Of a stretch of 64,000 nt of DNA, positions 11,043 through 26,000 are shown piece after piece. The position numbers and the translations under genes were made by a program. The notes under the pieces were generated by a model that was not told the DNA's origin, searched no databases, and saw nothing but the letters and a program-made list of their open reading frames with translations. Origin of the DNA: Rutpela maculata (taxonomy: Eukaryota; Arthropoda; Insecta; Coleoptera; Cerambycidae); assembly GCA_936432065.2 (NCBI GenBank), contig OW386289.2, positions 163,927,348 to 163,991,347 of the forward strand, written 5' to 3'. Numbering within the stretch: the first letter of the stretch is position 1; every line of letters starts with the position of its first letter.

Positions 11043-14000
11043 GTAAAACAACTTTATATTATGTTACATATAGTGGCCACCAAGAAATTTCCTGTGCACG
11101 TTATCAAGTCAAACAAATTCTTCATTGTCGTGTGTTTAATTTCAATAGCCAATAGCCAATGAATAGGAGTTTAATACATTAAATAAAAAGTAGCCTAGGT
11201 ATATGGCTAAAAATATTTTTATTTAAAATCAATTAACATATCGGTTCAATTTTGTTTCATGTTGAAGTCATTATCTCTATTTAAGTCAATTGCTATGAGT
11301 GAATTGAATTGTAAAACACAAGTGAGAACATTGAAGAAATATTAGATTTTGAATTAAAAAATCAAAACAACATTTAATAACAAATAATAAATGTAATAAA
11401 TCTGGAAACTTTAAGCCCCGTAAATCAGTATGGCAAATCAATAATCGATTATTATCATTGTCGAAAATCCATATCACATTTTGATGTGGTGAACTTTTGC
11501 CTAACGTATATACATTGGAAATTTCTTTGTGGCTACTACACTTCTTTGATAAAAATATTTAAACATGAATTACATAGGAAGCAGTATTACGCCAGGCAAA
11601 AACTAGTAAAAATTTCCTGATAATTTGAAGCCAGATAAAATCCATTTACAATCAATAAGATATATCATATATATATTGTAGGTATAATAATCTTTATGGA
11701 AGTAGGAATCTCCTTATATAAACATATTTACATTACACATAAATTAGATAAATACATATACACACACATATGCTTAATCATAAAATAAAATGCTTGAATT
11801 GTGTAGAATATCAAACATTGATTTTGTATTCTATACAATTCAGGTATTTTATGATTGGGCATTTGTATATGTATTGTATTTGTATACAGTATATTTAGAC
11901 ACCTAGTCTTTAATTTGTTTCGGTTATTAAAGTCGTGAAATGTCTTAAATAATATATTATTCACAGCTCTAAAATTATTAGTTGTTAATACGAAGACTGT
12001 TAAAAAATCTAGTATTATATGGGTGAATCTCAAGATTAAATGTAATAAACTTATTTAGATATGCTGGCATTAAACTCTTTATAATGTAAAATAGCTAATT
12101 CTGAACGATACAGGCATCCACTCTAGAATGTTTAACATACTTTGAACCGGTGTATGCGTATTGTATCTGAGGATTATCATCACAGTTCTATTCTGAAATT
12201 TTTGCAGTTCATTTCTACCGTATTGATCAAGTAAATAAAACTAGTAGTACAGAAATCAATACAAGACAAAATTGGTTCGTACAGAGATTCTTGTTTTTAG
12301 ATCCAAGTTAACAGATATTCTCGAAAAGCAAAATAATTTTTAGTTAGGTTGAATTTGTACATTCCCACTTTTTGACGTTACTGAATTATTAATAATTGAA
12401 TTTGAAAAAATGTCAATTTTATCTTCTGATCTCTAACTGGAAATGCCATTAAAAAGAAACCAAGCGGAGAAAAATTGCACAAGGCCTTTTTGGTAGAGCA
12501 TTAAATTTTATATAAAAATGTCTGGGGCAGTATACCTTTATAACTGATTGTTCAGTGTGGCAGTCACTTGAATTAATGCTGCGATAAGACGTTACCCTCT
12601 GCATATGAGCTAGGCCAAGAGCCTGTATACCATGCAATGGCTCCATGTGTAGACTGGTTTGAAATTATCCCATTCGGAATGTATCCTTGGCTTTATTGAA
12701 ACTTACTTTTTTTTTTCATTAAATTATTAATTGTGTAAATCTTATTTATTTCAAGGAATTTTATCAAATTTATCTATAAAAAATTCATTGGCAATTATTT
12801 ACCTTCAATCACTTTAATCAATGTCCAAATATTTATCATATTAATACCATAATACTCCATATTCTGTGCAGTTTAAAATTCACGATTGAAACATCCATTT
12901 GTACATTTTAAGTAATTAAAAAAAATATTTCATATCAACACAAATAAATCTGTTATGAAATATTTTGTAATTTTGTTGTTTTCTTAGAATTTCCGATATC
13001 TCTGGGTTTGTTTAATGATACGATATTACACCACATTACCATCAGTTTAAAATTCATGATTGAAACATTCATTTTTTCATTTTAAAGGAATCAAAAATAA
13101 TTATTTCATATCAACATATATAAATAAATCTGTTACACTAGGTATTTTTGTATTTTTCTTAGAATTTCTAATATCTCCGGGTTTGTTTAATGATACCAAA
13201 GCCAGAAACTATTTTCAGAATTTTTGTTTGTATGATGTCTATATGCCTAAAGGTCTGTTTCACCATACCTCGAAAACGTTAAAAATATTTTGATACGTGC
13301 ACACCTTTCCAACTTAAAAAATTTGCTATTAGAAGATAGATGAAGATGGTGAGATAGTGTCGAGACAATGGGACAAAGATGGTGGATCCACACCCCCATG
13401 GCCGGGGCCATAAGTTAGTTTATTCATAAAATCCAATGTAGGATTTTTTATTTTGAAAGAAGACATCCATGTAGTACTGTGATATGCAGGGCACGTTGTA
13501 CTAAATTTTTTGAATATAATCAAAATTATCTTAAGGGAGTCCTTCAATCTAAGAATTTTTACAAAAATACATGTTACATTATATCAATTATTTTGTTTTT
13601 AAAGAAAACCAATAATTATTTGATAACTGCTGCTTGCTATTTTTCACCGAAGATTGCTTAAAATTTGATGGTGCGTCTTCTATTTGAATTTGAATTTTGA
13701 TAAACTATTACAAGAAGTTTTCTAAACAATTTTCATTCTCTTCTAAGTAGTTTTCTTACATTATTTATGAGGGTAGAACATAAGAAACAATGTGAACAAT
13801 ATTGCCCTTCTTATTTAATTGCATGTCCTGTAATAGGGCATCTGCACATGACATTACAAGGTCGTTGCTTGGATGGTAAACAAATAAATAACCTCACTTT
13901 ATTTCTAACGTTTGTGGTTTGGTGCGAGTTGTGCTTTGTGATATTCGAAGTTTGTTTACTCTGAACAATAATATATTTAGCTGGGCGATTTTCTGCGTGT

Positions 14001-17000
14001 GTTATAAGGAAATTTGACTCTAATTATGTATAGTAAATTATTATTATATGTTGAACACTGAAACTCATAAGGAAATAAAGTGAAGTTATTTATTTGTTTA
14101 CCATCTATGCAACGACCTTGTGACGTACGTGCAGATGCTCTGTTATTTCAGTTGATTAATTATAATATTTGAACAAATGTGAGGTTAGATCCGACTGATC
14201 TAGGTTAAATCCGCCATTAAAGTCGATGTAGGTGATCTTTGAGTTAATCATCTACAGTAGTACAATGGCCTTCTGATTCTCAATTCAGTGTTGATGCAAG
14301 ATTCAAATTGGTCTACGTGGCCTTTATGTTATGGTTTAATTTTGTAATAAGAACTGGATTTATTTTTTTACTCGAGCTAATACTATTAAATTAAACTAAT
14401 ACTATTAAATTTTTACTGCATATTATGTATGCTAATCACTGCATTGGGAGAATTCAAGTGACTACTACACCAGAATAAAACATAACATAAACACACCACA
14501 GATAGTAGACAACCCCCAAATCCATAGCCAAAAAAGACATTCATCTCCACAAATTCAAAGCCACCTGCGGTACCAAAATAAGCTGAAAAAATCAGTAGGC
14601 ATTTTTCAAATTTTTCTATTTTGATTAAATTTTGGACCTACGGTTTTTGGACAATTCCGAACAATTTTCATTAATAAAATTTTCCGATAAAAAATGCCTA
14701 TGATTTAATTTGATTCTCTTCCTGGAAAGTACACAGAAAATATCTGGGAATTAGCCATCTCCAGCGGGTCGCCACCTCTTTACCAAAACTTGTTTTAATG
14801 CGCATGCGTAATGTTGTCGGCGACTGACTATGCATTCCAATTCTCATCTGGCGAACGACGAAACTTCAGCGAGTCGCTGGCGAACGACTATGCATACGGC
14901 TGTTAGAATGTCATGAAACGTCGAGATTTTAAATTTGAGTGAAAAAAAAATTTGTCTGTCTGTCGGTCTGTAACTTTTTTTGTGTGCACGTTTACTCTGG
15001 AACCGTTTAAGATATTGACTTGAAATTTGGTACACACATGTACTTTAACGGGACCTGGAACTAGATTATATTTTCATCTTATTCTGTCGAAGGGTTGGGG
15101 GGTAAAATGGGGTAAATGGGGGTAAATAGGTAAATCAAGCAGGTAAGAGTCCATAAAATTGGTATTTAGTGTATACAACAGAAGCTAAGGTTTCAAAAAA
15201 TTTTTTGGCATTAGCCACCCCGATTACCACCCCTACCCCATTATTAAAGGGGATGAAAAAAAACTGTGATTTAGTGTGTGCACAAAAACCAAAAGCCTCA
15301 AAAAAATTTTTTACTCCATCCACCCCCACTACCACCCCCACCCCTCTGGAACCATTTAAGATACTGACTTGAAATTTGGTACACACATGTACTTTAACGG
15401 GATCTGGAACTAGATTATATTTTCATCTTGTTCCATCGAAGGGTTGGGAGCTAAAATGGTAAATGGGAGGTAAAATGTGGAAAATGGGGGATAAATAGGT
15501 AAATCAAGCAGGTAAGAGTCCACTTCCGTGTGGGATATCATTTTATGGGTTTTTGGGGTAGACGATTTTAAATATTATATTATTAAAGTTCTATAAACAA
15601 TTATTTCCACATACAAAATTTTTTCGTTATGGGAGACTTGGATAGAAAATATGGATGTGGACGTAGTGATTCCTTGGGCAGCAGTTTTTTTAACATAAAA
15701 ATAAGTAGCTTACCAGCAGAAAATCAATTTCCTCCTGTAAATGAAGAAGTTATATTACTTTATTCGGCAGAGAGAACGATTTAAATCACTAAAGAAAATA
15801 TGAATCTACTTATCGGATTGTTCTAAATGAGGCAAGAAAAACCGTACAACACACTATTTTGCAGACGTCTAAAAATAAAATCAAAATGGCGCATATTACA
15901 AAAGTGACAATCATAAGACCGAAAACATTGTAGCAGGCAATGAAATAATAAAAGACTCGAAACAATCCCTTGCAATCTTTTTAATAATAATTATCACAAC
16001 ATATAATTAAACTTTTATGGTATCAGCATCTTATCAGTATGATAATCAGCCCGAAGTAGTAGAGGCACTTAAGGGGGGAGCAAGGAGATCAAATCAGAGG
16101 GAAGCAGGCGGCAATAAGCCAATGTGAAGAGAAATCTTCACAATAAACAAATTTTAGCTAAAAACTTTCTTCAACAGAAGTGTAGTAGTATTCATTTACT
16201 TACAAGAATATCTTTTTTTTCAGTTTAATAACGCCAGCCGTTTGGCTAAAAACTGCTTTTTCCCAGTCACGATTTTTAATACAGTGCTTTTTAATAGATG
16301 GTGCCACCTACAGCACTGCAATAGGGTATCTGCATCATGTACCCAACATAACCTTAAAGTTTTTCAACTTCATTCTCATTTTTAATGTTTGTATACGCAT
16401 TTTTAGCTTGGAGCCGTACTGGCTCCAAGCAAATATTTAAAAATTCACGTAAAATTTTTTTCAATATTGTTGATTAATAAAAATAGACTGCTAATTACAG
16501 GTTAGATTTACAAAAAGAATCCTATTTTATTAGGACAAAGTATTTAGAACTTCATAAACATTACACTGAAGTAGATTTTAGTTGAAAATACGGGAACCAG
16601 GCAGAAATTTTAATAACAGCTGCGTAATACTCTTAAATCTTAAGAAACACATATTTTTGAGGTTAGCTATGACGTCACGTGCAGATGCCCTATAATAGCC
16701 ATACTGCCTACCCTTCAGCTTGAGCTTTATCGATGAAACTTTGTGATTGGCGATGTCTCCTCTTAATGAAAGACACCAAATGATTAAGAGAGAATAGGGA
16801 CGACTAGCATATTTGGCCCAGAAATTTTGTTTTTGCCAGAAAGTTGAGACTCCCTCATGCACTTTGTATCTATTACTGAGCATCTCTTTTACTTGAGTAG
16901 TGTCCTATAGTACTATTATATTAACGTCTAATTGTTAATATTGGCATTATCAGCATTATTTGTTAGTTTCTATGGTTACTTACACGATATGAAGAGAACA

Positions 17001-20000
17001 AATAAATAGGAAGTTATTAATAAAACATAAATATTAGGTTTTATTACTGAGTTATAAAAATAAAAATAACAAAGGCGGCATATCACATAATATATTAATC
17101 AGCAGTATGAGAAATTGATCATAAAATTTTTTTTTGTCACTATTGTCGTTTAATTTTTATGTTCTTGTACTAGATAAGACTATACAGTAATCGACTAAAA
17201 GAGTACCAGCAAGTATATGCAAAGAAAATCAGTCCCTTTCAAGAAACTTAAATAAGTACTAGTGGTTTATTTTTTATTGGGTGATCAGAGGGCAACCAGA
17301 TAAAAAGCATCCCACTTTTATTAAAATTGAAAAAACAACATCACAAGTCAAAACATAGATAAAAATGGTATAATTTAAGTTTTATCTGACGCGAGATAAA
17401 AAGATTCTAATAATATATGGGCATTTAGTACCTGGCAAATTTCAGTTACAGCAAAATGTCAGTGAGTGATGATCAAGCACTGTATTTTACAATTGCTTAT
17501 GTTCTCATAGCAATTACCGTGTTATTACAAATGTTCCATTTTAGATTTTTAATATGGTCGCACCGGTCAGTAAAGAAACAATTAGCAGACAAAGGTAAAA
17601 CAACTTCATTTTACATTACAGAAAGCAGGCATCAGAAACTTTTGATGTACACTGCCTTCTTGAAAAAGTCGATGTTGCTTAGATATCAAACAAATTAATA
17701 TCTGACGATTTTAAATTTCGTTAGTTCGACTTTAATGGACAGTAAAAATGTAGAAAAAAAAAATGATTACAAGTACGCATTTTTTTCAGTAATCTTGCTA
17801 GCAATAAATTTCTGGGACACTTTATTGATAAAGTTTACAATATATTTGTTATCTCAGACAATTATCCAATTCATCAGATGTTTTAAATACTGCTTAAGAG
17901 GGAGCAACGCGATCAAATCAAAGGGGAGCAGGCGGCAATGAGCCAATGTGAAGAGAGATCTTCGTAATAAACAAATTTTAGCTAGAAACTTTCTTCAATA
18001 GAAGTGTAGTATTCATGTACTTACAAGAATATCTCTTTTTCAGTTTAATAATGCCAGCTGTTTGGTTAAAAATGGCTTTTTAGTACAGTGCTTTTTAATA
18101 GATGGGCCACCTACAGCACTACAATAGACCATTTTAGGTCACGTGGTTTTGACAAGTCGGCTACTTTGTTTGAGGGACGACCAAATGCAGTTTGCATGGT
18201 TTTATATATTTCTTTCTAGTTTTTCTTGAGAAACTGTGTGTGTTTTCGTAACAATGTCATGTAGGGAATATTATTCAACCCTTATGGGTGATGTAAAGTG
18301 TCACTATGATGAGAAAGTCAAAATAATAGACAATATTGACCCCATACGCCCTTGGAGTGGAGACTGGAGACCTTTCTGCAGATTTGTCTATTTTAGCTTG
18401 TGTATCCATAATTGATATGGTAAATTACTTAGTGTTGACTCACAGCTTCTACACAAGCCAGCAGTTGAAGGCATACAAACCTTTACAAGCATATAAATAT
18501 TATAAGGCTGGATTTGTGCAAGAAAGATAAACTCAAGGCAAGTTTACATTTAAACATTTAAATAACTAAGTACTAGATTTCAGTGATAAGCATGTTATAT
18601 TATGCGTATGTAATATTCAATAGACTCTGCCAGAAAGTGATTTCTTTACCTTTCTCCTAAGCTTTTTTTTACATTCAAAATAAACCTTATCTCACAATCG
18701 CCCCTTATCGCGCAAAAGGATGGCATTTTATTTTTATTTCACGATTAAAACTGAGATTACTTCTTTGTTTACAATGGATAAAACGTTTGGTTGTCCCTCA
18801 GGCAATATGGCCGACTTATCGTGACATCATCCTAAAATGGTTTATTGGGCATCGGCATCATGTTACCAACATAACCTTAAATTTTAAGTTTTTCGATAGA
18901 CTGCTAATTATAGGTTAGATTTCCAACCTACAAAAAGACAATTATACAGACAAGACAAGACAAGTATAAGACAAAATTAGGACAAAGTATTTAGATCTTC
19001 ATAAACATTAGACTGAACTAGATTTTAGTTGAAAATACGGGAAGCAAGCAGAAATTTTGATAATAGCTGCGTAATACTCTTAAATCTTAAGAAACACATA
19101 TTTTTGAGGTTAGCTGTGACGTCACGTGCAGATGGCCTATAATAGCCATACTGCCTACCCTTCGCCCCACTTCAGCTTTAGCTTTACCGATGAAACTTTG
19201 TGATTGGCGTTGTCTCCTCTTAATTTTGCTGAGCAACACCATGCCATATGTGCTATAGTAGGTAAAAAAAAAACAGCCTAAGGACACAGTTACTCTAAAA
19301 CAATTACCTTATATCTATTGTGAATGCTATATATAATCAAACTATTGACTGATTGACCAGCATATGGAAGGCTTGCTGGCACTTCCGGGAAACACACCGC
19401 CGGGTTGGCTACATCTATGCTGGATTGGATTTCGGCCATGCTTGTTGTGAGCAGAGAGATCTTAACTCTTTCACTGCAGGAAACATCCAGAGCCGCAGCA
19501 GAAAGAGGCAACTGATGTGTGAGAACCGTGTATAAATATAAGGATTTTCGAAAGCGTTAATTGTGAGGCCCGTACACGTACGTTTGGTAGTAGATATCTA
19601 CTTATATGTCAGTGCCTTCCCTGGATGTGGTAAGACGTCATGCAGATTTTAGGTGCTGTAATTACGGGAACCGTCCGGAGACGTTCAAACTCGTGGAAAC
19701 GTCAGTAGCGTATAAGGTTACATTCGCTTATTGTTTACAGTACAGCTAGTGAGTGTTGTGAAATAATAGATATCAAAAGTAATTATTTTATTATTTATTT
19801 ATGGTGCTGAGCTAATGATTTATTATTAAATCAAAGCCAATATTGCGAATACTATTACTATTATTTATTTAAGCATACCATTGGATTTTTGGTAGAGTTG
19901 TAGGAAGTAGTTGAGGATGAGAGTTAGATCAATTTGAATGATTTGTCACTGCCTAACCGTAACACATGAGACCCGCTAGCCTAAGCTGCGGGAGACGCAC

Positions 20001-23000
20001 ATAGCCGCAGAGTTTCGCGGCAGCCGCACACGGTAATACACTGAGGGAAACGTACGTCCCAGTGAAAGGGTTAAGAATGGAAACTCAGATACTTTAGAAA
20101 CCGTAAAATATCAGATGGTATGGAGGTGTCTGTTAAAATATCGAAATGATAATGAAGGAAGGTGATATCAGTGCCTTAGAAGCTGACAGTGTTCCATTTA
20201 GAATGCCAGGAAACAAGTGTCCATGGAAGAGTCCTTTATCTGATTTATCTAAATATAAGACAGCTCAGATCGCCATATTCAAAGATATTCATAAGATGAA
20301 GGGACATAATAACGCTGAACCAGAAGATATGGACCGATTTGGAATAGAATGGTACCAATGAAACACAGAGTTTTATTAAGTAACATGGAATTTAAGCGGA
20401 GAAGAACACAAAATAATAAGAAAGTGCTCATTGAAAAACATGACATAAGATGTCTTCGATTTTGTCTGCGAAGAAAATTAAACATTTTCGAAGTTAAAAC
20501 ATGTCACTTGTTTGTCTAGCCGAAACCTATTTGCACAGTGGGCAATTACTGGGCCTATGTTTCTAAAGAATTGGACGAATGAACTATGTAATGGAGCAAA
20601 TGTTGATCTCTAATTTGCCAAAAAATTCTGTAAATGTCATTGACAATGTACCCTACTATAATGTGCAGATAAATCCAGCACCAAGGTCAAATTCTAGGAA
20701 AGCAGATATCGTTAGCTGATAGGAACATTAATTTCGAACCGAATATCTTAAAGCTACAACTTTACGAAATTTTCGATTATTAAAAATGATACATTTTACC
20801 TACAAATAGGTACCTTACGTTTTCACCAAAATTCTTACAGTAGCTTTCATATAGGAAACTTCATCGGTAATGACTAATAATAACTTATTTTTGTCCCATC
20901 ATTCATGTAGACTTGAATCCACCACATCCACTATAGTGCTAGAATCTGTAGTTTCTAGTACTTTGCATGCGATCAAGTGTATGCGCATTGAACCATTTTC
21001 CTCCAATGCACCCACTAAAACATTTTGTAAGCATTCATGGTTTCACTCTAAGACGTATTTATCATTCGGTTCAGAATATTTTTTTTGTTTATAGTGCAGT
21101 GTTTGACGGTAAAAATATGGTATTACCTCTGAATTCTTTCGGACAACATCGATTTTGATGAAAATTTGTAACTAAACTTATCTAACCCTCCTCTTCAAAA
21201 GTTATATGTTTTTGATGTGTGCTTTTTGTTTTTGGGGGTGAAAACTACCCCTTCTGGATTTAAGCGTTACATAGATTGAAATCATGTTTGAATATGTAGA
21301 ATCAACATTATTTCATGTCCTGGAATATAATTTATGATGTCTTACAACATTTCAATCCTTTAAAACCAACCCTTATGACGAAATTTTAAAGAAAAATTAG
21401 TTTTCAACAGCTTGAAATGTTTTAATGGTGCATTTATAATGAATTAAAATCCTGTCACTGTTTATAATATAATTTATGATTTATTGCAACGTTTACCCCT
21501 TACAAACCGCCCTTGTGATAAAATTAACTATCGTGTTTACTTAAAATTAAAAACTAAAATTATTAAATGAGTTTAAAGAGGAAAAATAAAAATTTTATGT
21601 ACATTATAATATCACGTTTTATTATTGAAAATCTATGGACCATCACTATCGACCTCTTGGTCTGTAATTGGAGGACAATTTTGACAGTTGTCACTGGAGT
21701 TGTTCCGCATGTTGCGTTACAAAAAAGTCCAGCTTTTCGGCAACTACAAACTGCGCCGCATCTTTTTTTTCAATTACAAAATATCGTTTTGAGGAGTTTT
21801 TTCGGTGCCGGCATATTCAGCATTTTGATTGGTAGTAAAGATCCTTCATTATTAATCCATACCCAATCAGTTGGACGAATATTTTTGTTTCCAAGCCTCA
21901 TTTGGGTTTGTAAATAAAGCCTGTTAATGTGCTCATTCAGAGCATCAACTGTCAGAACAAGGGATGATAATTTCACAGCACTGTTTTTAGTAGGAGCCTT
22001 AATAAAGGACTCATAGCGTATCTCCTCGAGAAATGCTGATAACTCTTCGACACGGCTCAATTTTTTTAACTGTATCTCTTTAGCAGCTACAGTAATATTG
22101 TGCAGTACCTACCGGCTTCTAAAATTTCTTCCAGCTCCAAAGTACTATTATAAAATATCTTGTGTGTGTGTGTGTGTGTCGTGTATGAGGATATACTTAT
22201 ACATATATAGATACATGCATGTGTTTACATATATTTATAAACACTCCAAAATTGTCAAGAACAAAACGATTTACATGCTCCAAAAATGTCACCGAAAAAA
22301 TGCGATTGGTTTTTCAACGATAACTTCCTTAATTTTTAGGCTCTCCAATCAGTCAAAAAAACACTATACAGGGAATTTTAAGGGCTACAAGGCATGTAAA
22401 GTTGAATTTCCTTGAGCCCTTCGTTTTTGAGATTTTTGAGTTTAAAGGGCTCGGGGAAGGTGGTCCTCTCACTGAAATGCAAACTTATAATGGTGTTATC
22501 TCAATGTGTGTTATTTATGCTAGAGAAATTAAAAAAAAAAAAAATTCAGCAAAAGAAAAACTTAATTTTTGTAGTAGTATTTTTTAGGTATCTTTTTTAG
22601 TTTTTGAATTATTGTGAAAAAGTGAAAATTTTTCAAGAAATTTCAAAAATCATTTCAGAATCAAACTTTTTTTCAAATCTATCAAACCGATCAAACTTCT
22701 AGAACATATTGTTAGTATTTAAATAAAGTAAATTGTAAATGGATTAAGATTTCAATTCTTGCGGTGAAGCCATTGGTTTTATTGCTGATTTTTTCTCCGA
22801 GAAAACGAGACAACCATTTTATTTTCATCATAACTCTTTTACCAAAGTTCATTTTAAAGATCTCTTCACATACTTTTAAAAATGTTTTATATGTTTTCCT
22901 CCAAAAATGTTCCGTTTTTCCGTTATTTAACGGTGAAAGGTTCGAATTCAGTTTTCGGCGAACAAAAAGTCACATTCAACGAGCCATAACTAGGTTCGTA

Positions 23001-26000
23001 TTACATCTACAGAAAAAAAAAACAATTAATTTGTTATGTTATAAGCTTCATTTTTGATTATAATAATTTTTTTGATAAAACGTAGGGTTTCGGAGTCATT
23101 TGCGAAAAATCGTTCTAAAACATGCATTTTTTAGATGAAAAATCAACATTTTCAATCACGATTCACTCAAAACTATTGACTCATCGAAAAAACTTTATAT
23201 TTATTTTATTTATTTATATATATAATCACTTGGGCTGTTACAATACAGATGTGAACGTCAATAAGATAAACAAAAAATACATAATTTAGTTTACAAGGTG
23301 AGACAATAAGTAGTAAATATAAAACACAATAAACAAAAAATATGACAAATACTGATTAAAATTCTTTGTACGAACATAAACATTTCTCAAGTAAAAATTG
23401 TTTGAGACGAGATTTGAATTTATTAAAATTGTTGACATCTTTAATTTCACTAGGTAATTTGTTGAAAAAACTAATACCAGAGTAATAAGGTGATTTTTCA
23501 ATATGAGACGTATTATGATGGGGAAGAGCTAACAGGTCGACGAGTATTATAATTATGGTAGCTAGCAGTAATTTTAAATTGGTTAATGTTACTTTTAATG
23601 TACTTTAGCAAAGAAAAAAGATATATGGATGGTACCGTTAATATTCTGTGACTTTTAAAAGATTTTTTACACATGTGGTGAAATCAAGATTAAAAATTAA
23701 TCTAATTATGTGCTTTTGGCAGACAAAAACTCGCTGCAAATTATTCGCACGTCCCCACATTATAATATTGTAGGATATATGGTAATAAGCCATTGAATAG
23801 TACAGTTGCAATAAAGCCTCAGTATCTAGGGAGTTCTTGAGCTTGCGTATGCAGTAATACGCTTTGTTAATTTTTTTACATACTTCTTCGATTTGAATAT
23901 CCCAGCTTAGTTTTGTGTCTATTGAAATACTTAAAAATCTTGTATACGAGCTTAATGGCAGGGTCATATTGAAATTTAACTGAGTGTTGGAAGGTAATGA
24001 TTTTCTTTGTGAGAAATACATGCACACAGTTTTCTCAAGGTTTAATAGATTATTTCTGCAGCAATAGTCACCGAATTCTGTCATAACAGCCATAGCATTA
24101 TCAAGGAGCTCCACAAGGCTCGGTGCAGATATGCCAAAGGAGTTATCATCGGCAAACATGGTGATGTTACCTTTTGATATGAATGATGGTAAGTCGTTTA
24201 CAAAAATCAAAAAAATCAAAGGGCCCAGCACCGAGCCCTGTGGCACTCCAAGACTAACGTCACGTTCATTTGAAATCGTTTGGTTGATTTTTACCTGAAG
24301 AGATCTGTCCGTTAAATATGACATGATCCACTGTAGAAAAACTCCTCGAATGCCTACCTTAAATAATTTTTCTTTAACAAAAGTCAGATTGAGGGAGTCG
24401 AACGCTCGTGATAGGTTAAAGAACAATCCTATGATGAGGTTACCTTTGTCCATTTCGTTATAAACAAATTGCAAAAGCTGAATTGTAGCAGCGTCAGTAG
24501 AATGATTTTTGCGAAACCCATGTTGGCGATCTGTCAGTATTAAACGCAATTCTTTCCATTATTTTAGAAATAACACTTAAGATGGATATTGGTCTGTAAT
24601 TTTCTGGTTCCAAAGAATAATTTTTTTTAAATATAGGGATAATAGTAGCTATTTTTAGTATGGATGGAAAAACACCTGATTGGAAAGATGCGTTGATCAA
24701 AATGCACATAGAACATTTTTTGCTTAGAATTTATTCCCCTATCGATTTCTGCAGTTATTTTGAATGTAATAATTTCCACAGAAGGGGTGGCATCCACCCC
24801 CAGGGTAAAAAGCACACATCGGCACTATATAACTTTTGTTCCTTGCGGCATTCCCTAATTACTGTCCAAATTTCACGTCAATCGGTTTTGTACAAAAGAA
24901 TTCTGAGCGAAAAACCCTCAAACATTGGACTATTAATACTGTTACGTCCCTGTAATAAATAATTTCTTTTAATGTCATTTCTGATGGCATCTGAAACTTT
25001 ACTATACTGTCCACTAACATACTTTTGCAAAAATTGTCTAATTAATGTATTTATGCACTTTAACCGATGGTACATTACGATTTCCACTAAATCTAATTTA
25101 AAATCTCCTTGTCTGACTGTCTGAGAAAATGCGTCAAACTTCCATTACTGTATTCAAATTATTCAAGTGAAGTACTTAATGATTCATCTATAACTATTAA
25201 AATTACATATTACTAATACTAATATGCTATATGCACATGACCAAACACTTACAGTTAACTTTTAACTAGAATGCCACTGGAATTATTTATGGAATTTTGT
25301 TAATTTGATGTACCAACAGTGTATTGTTGGTTGCCTACATTTTGTGGTCACATGTCTCATGATCATTTACGAAAGCCCTGTACCACTAGCAACGTATTGA
25401 CTCAAATCAAGCAATCCTCATATGTAATAAAGCATACTTATATATCTAAATACCAAAAGAATAATATCAGTTATACACAGAGAAAATCAGCCGCTTGTAA
25501 TAAACGTAAATACATACCATCAGCTCATTAAAATTTGGCTAACAGAGAACAAATGCAGATAAACCATACCCCCCCCCCCCCCCTTTTTATAGGTAGAAAA
25601 AAATACATCACAAGTTAAAATTAGATAAGGTGATAGTATCAGATCCATCACGATTTAAGCTTTATCTGATGCAAGATAATGGCATTCGAATAATATAATG
25701 GGCATTTAGTACCTGGTAAATTTTAGTTATAGCAAAATGTCGAGTTCTGTTGATAATGACAAAGATATTTACATTACAATTGCTGCTTATAGTCTCGCGA
25801 TAGCTGTCTTAGTAGCACAACTGATCTATGTTATTTTTAGAGTATGTTCGTATCGGTCGATAATGAAACAATTAGTGGAAAAAGGTAAACTAACTTTATT
25901 TTACATTAAATCTAGTAGCCACAAAGAATTTTCCGATATACATCGTCAACTTGAAAAAGTAGAATAAGAACAAATCCAAATTAAAATTCGTTATATGAAT

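Noticed and set aside
13329..13547. Minus-strand 72-codon frame
   Set aside because: No motif, no conserved start context; lies beside repeated intron sequence.
15135..15386. Gly/Val-rich frame in both strands near 15.2 kb
   Set aside because: Low-complexity reading of a CACCCC-rich transposon spacer.
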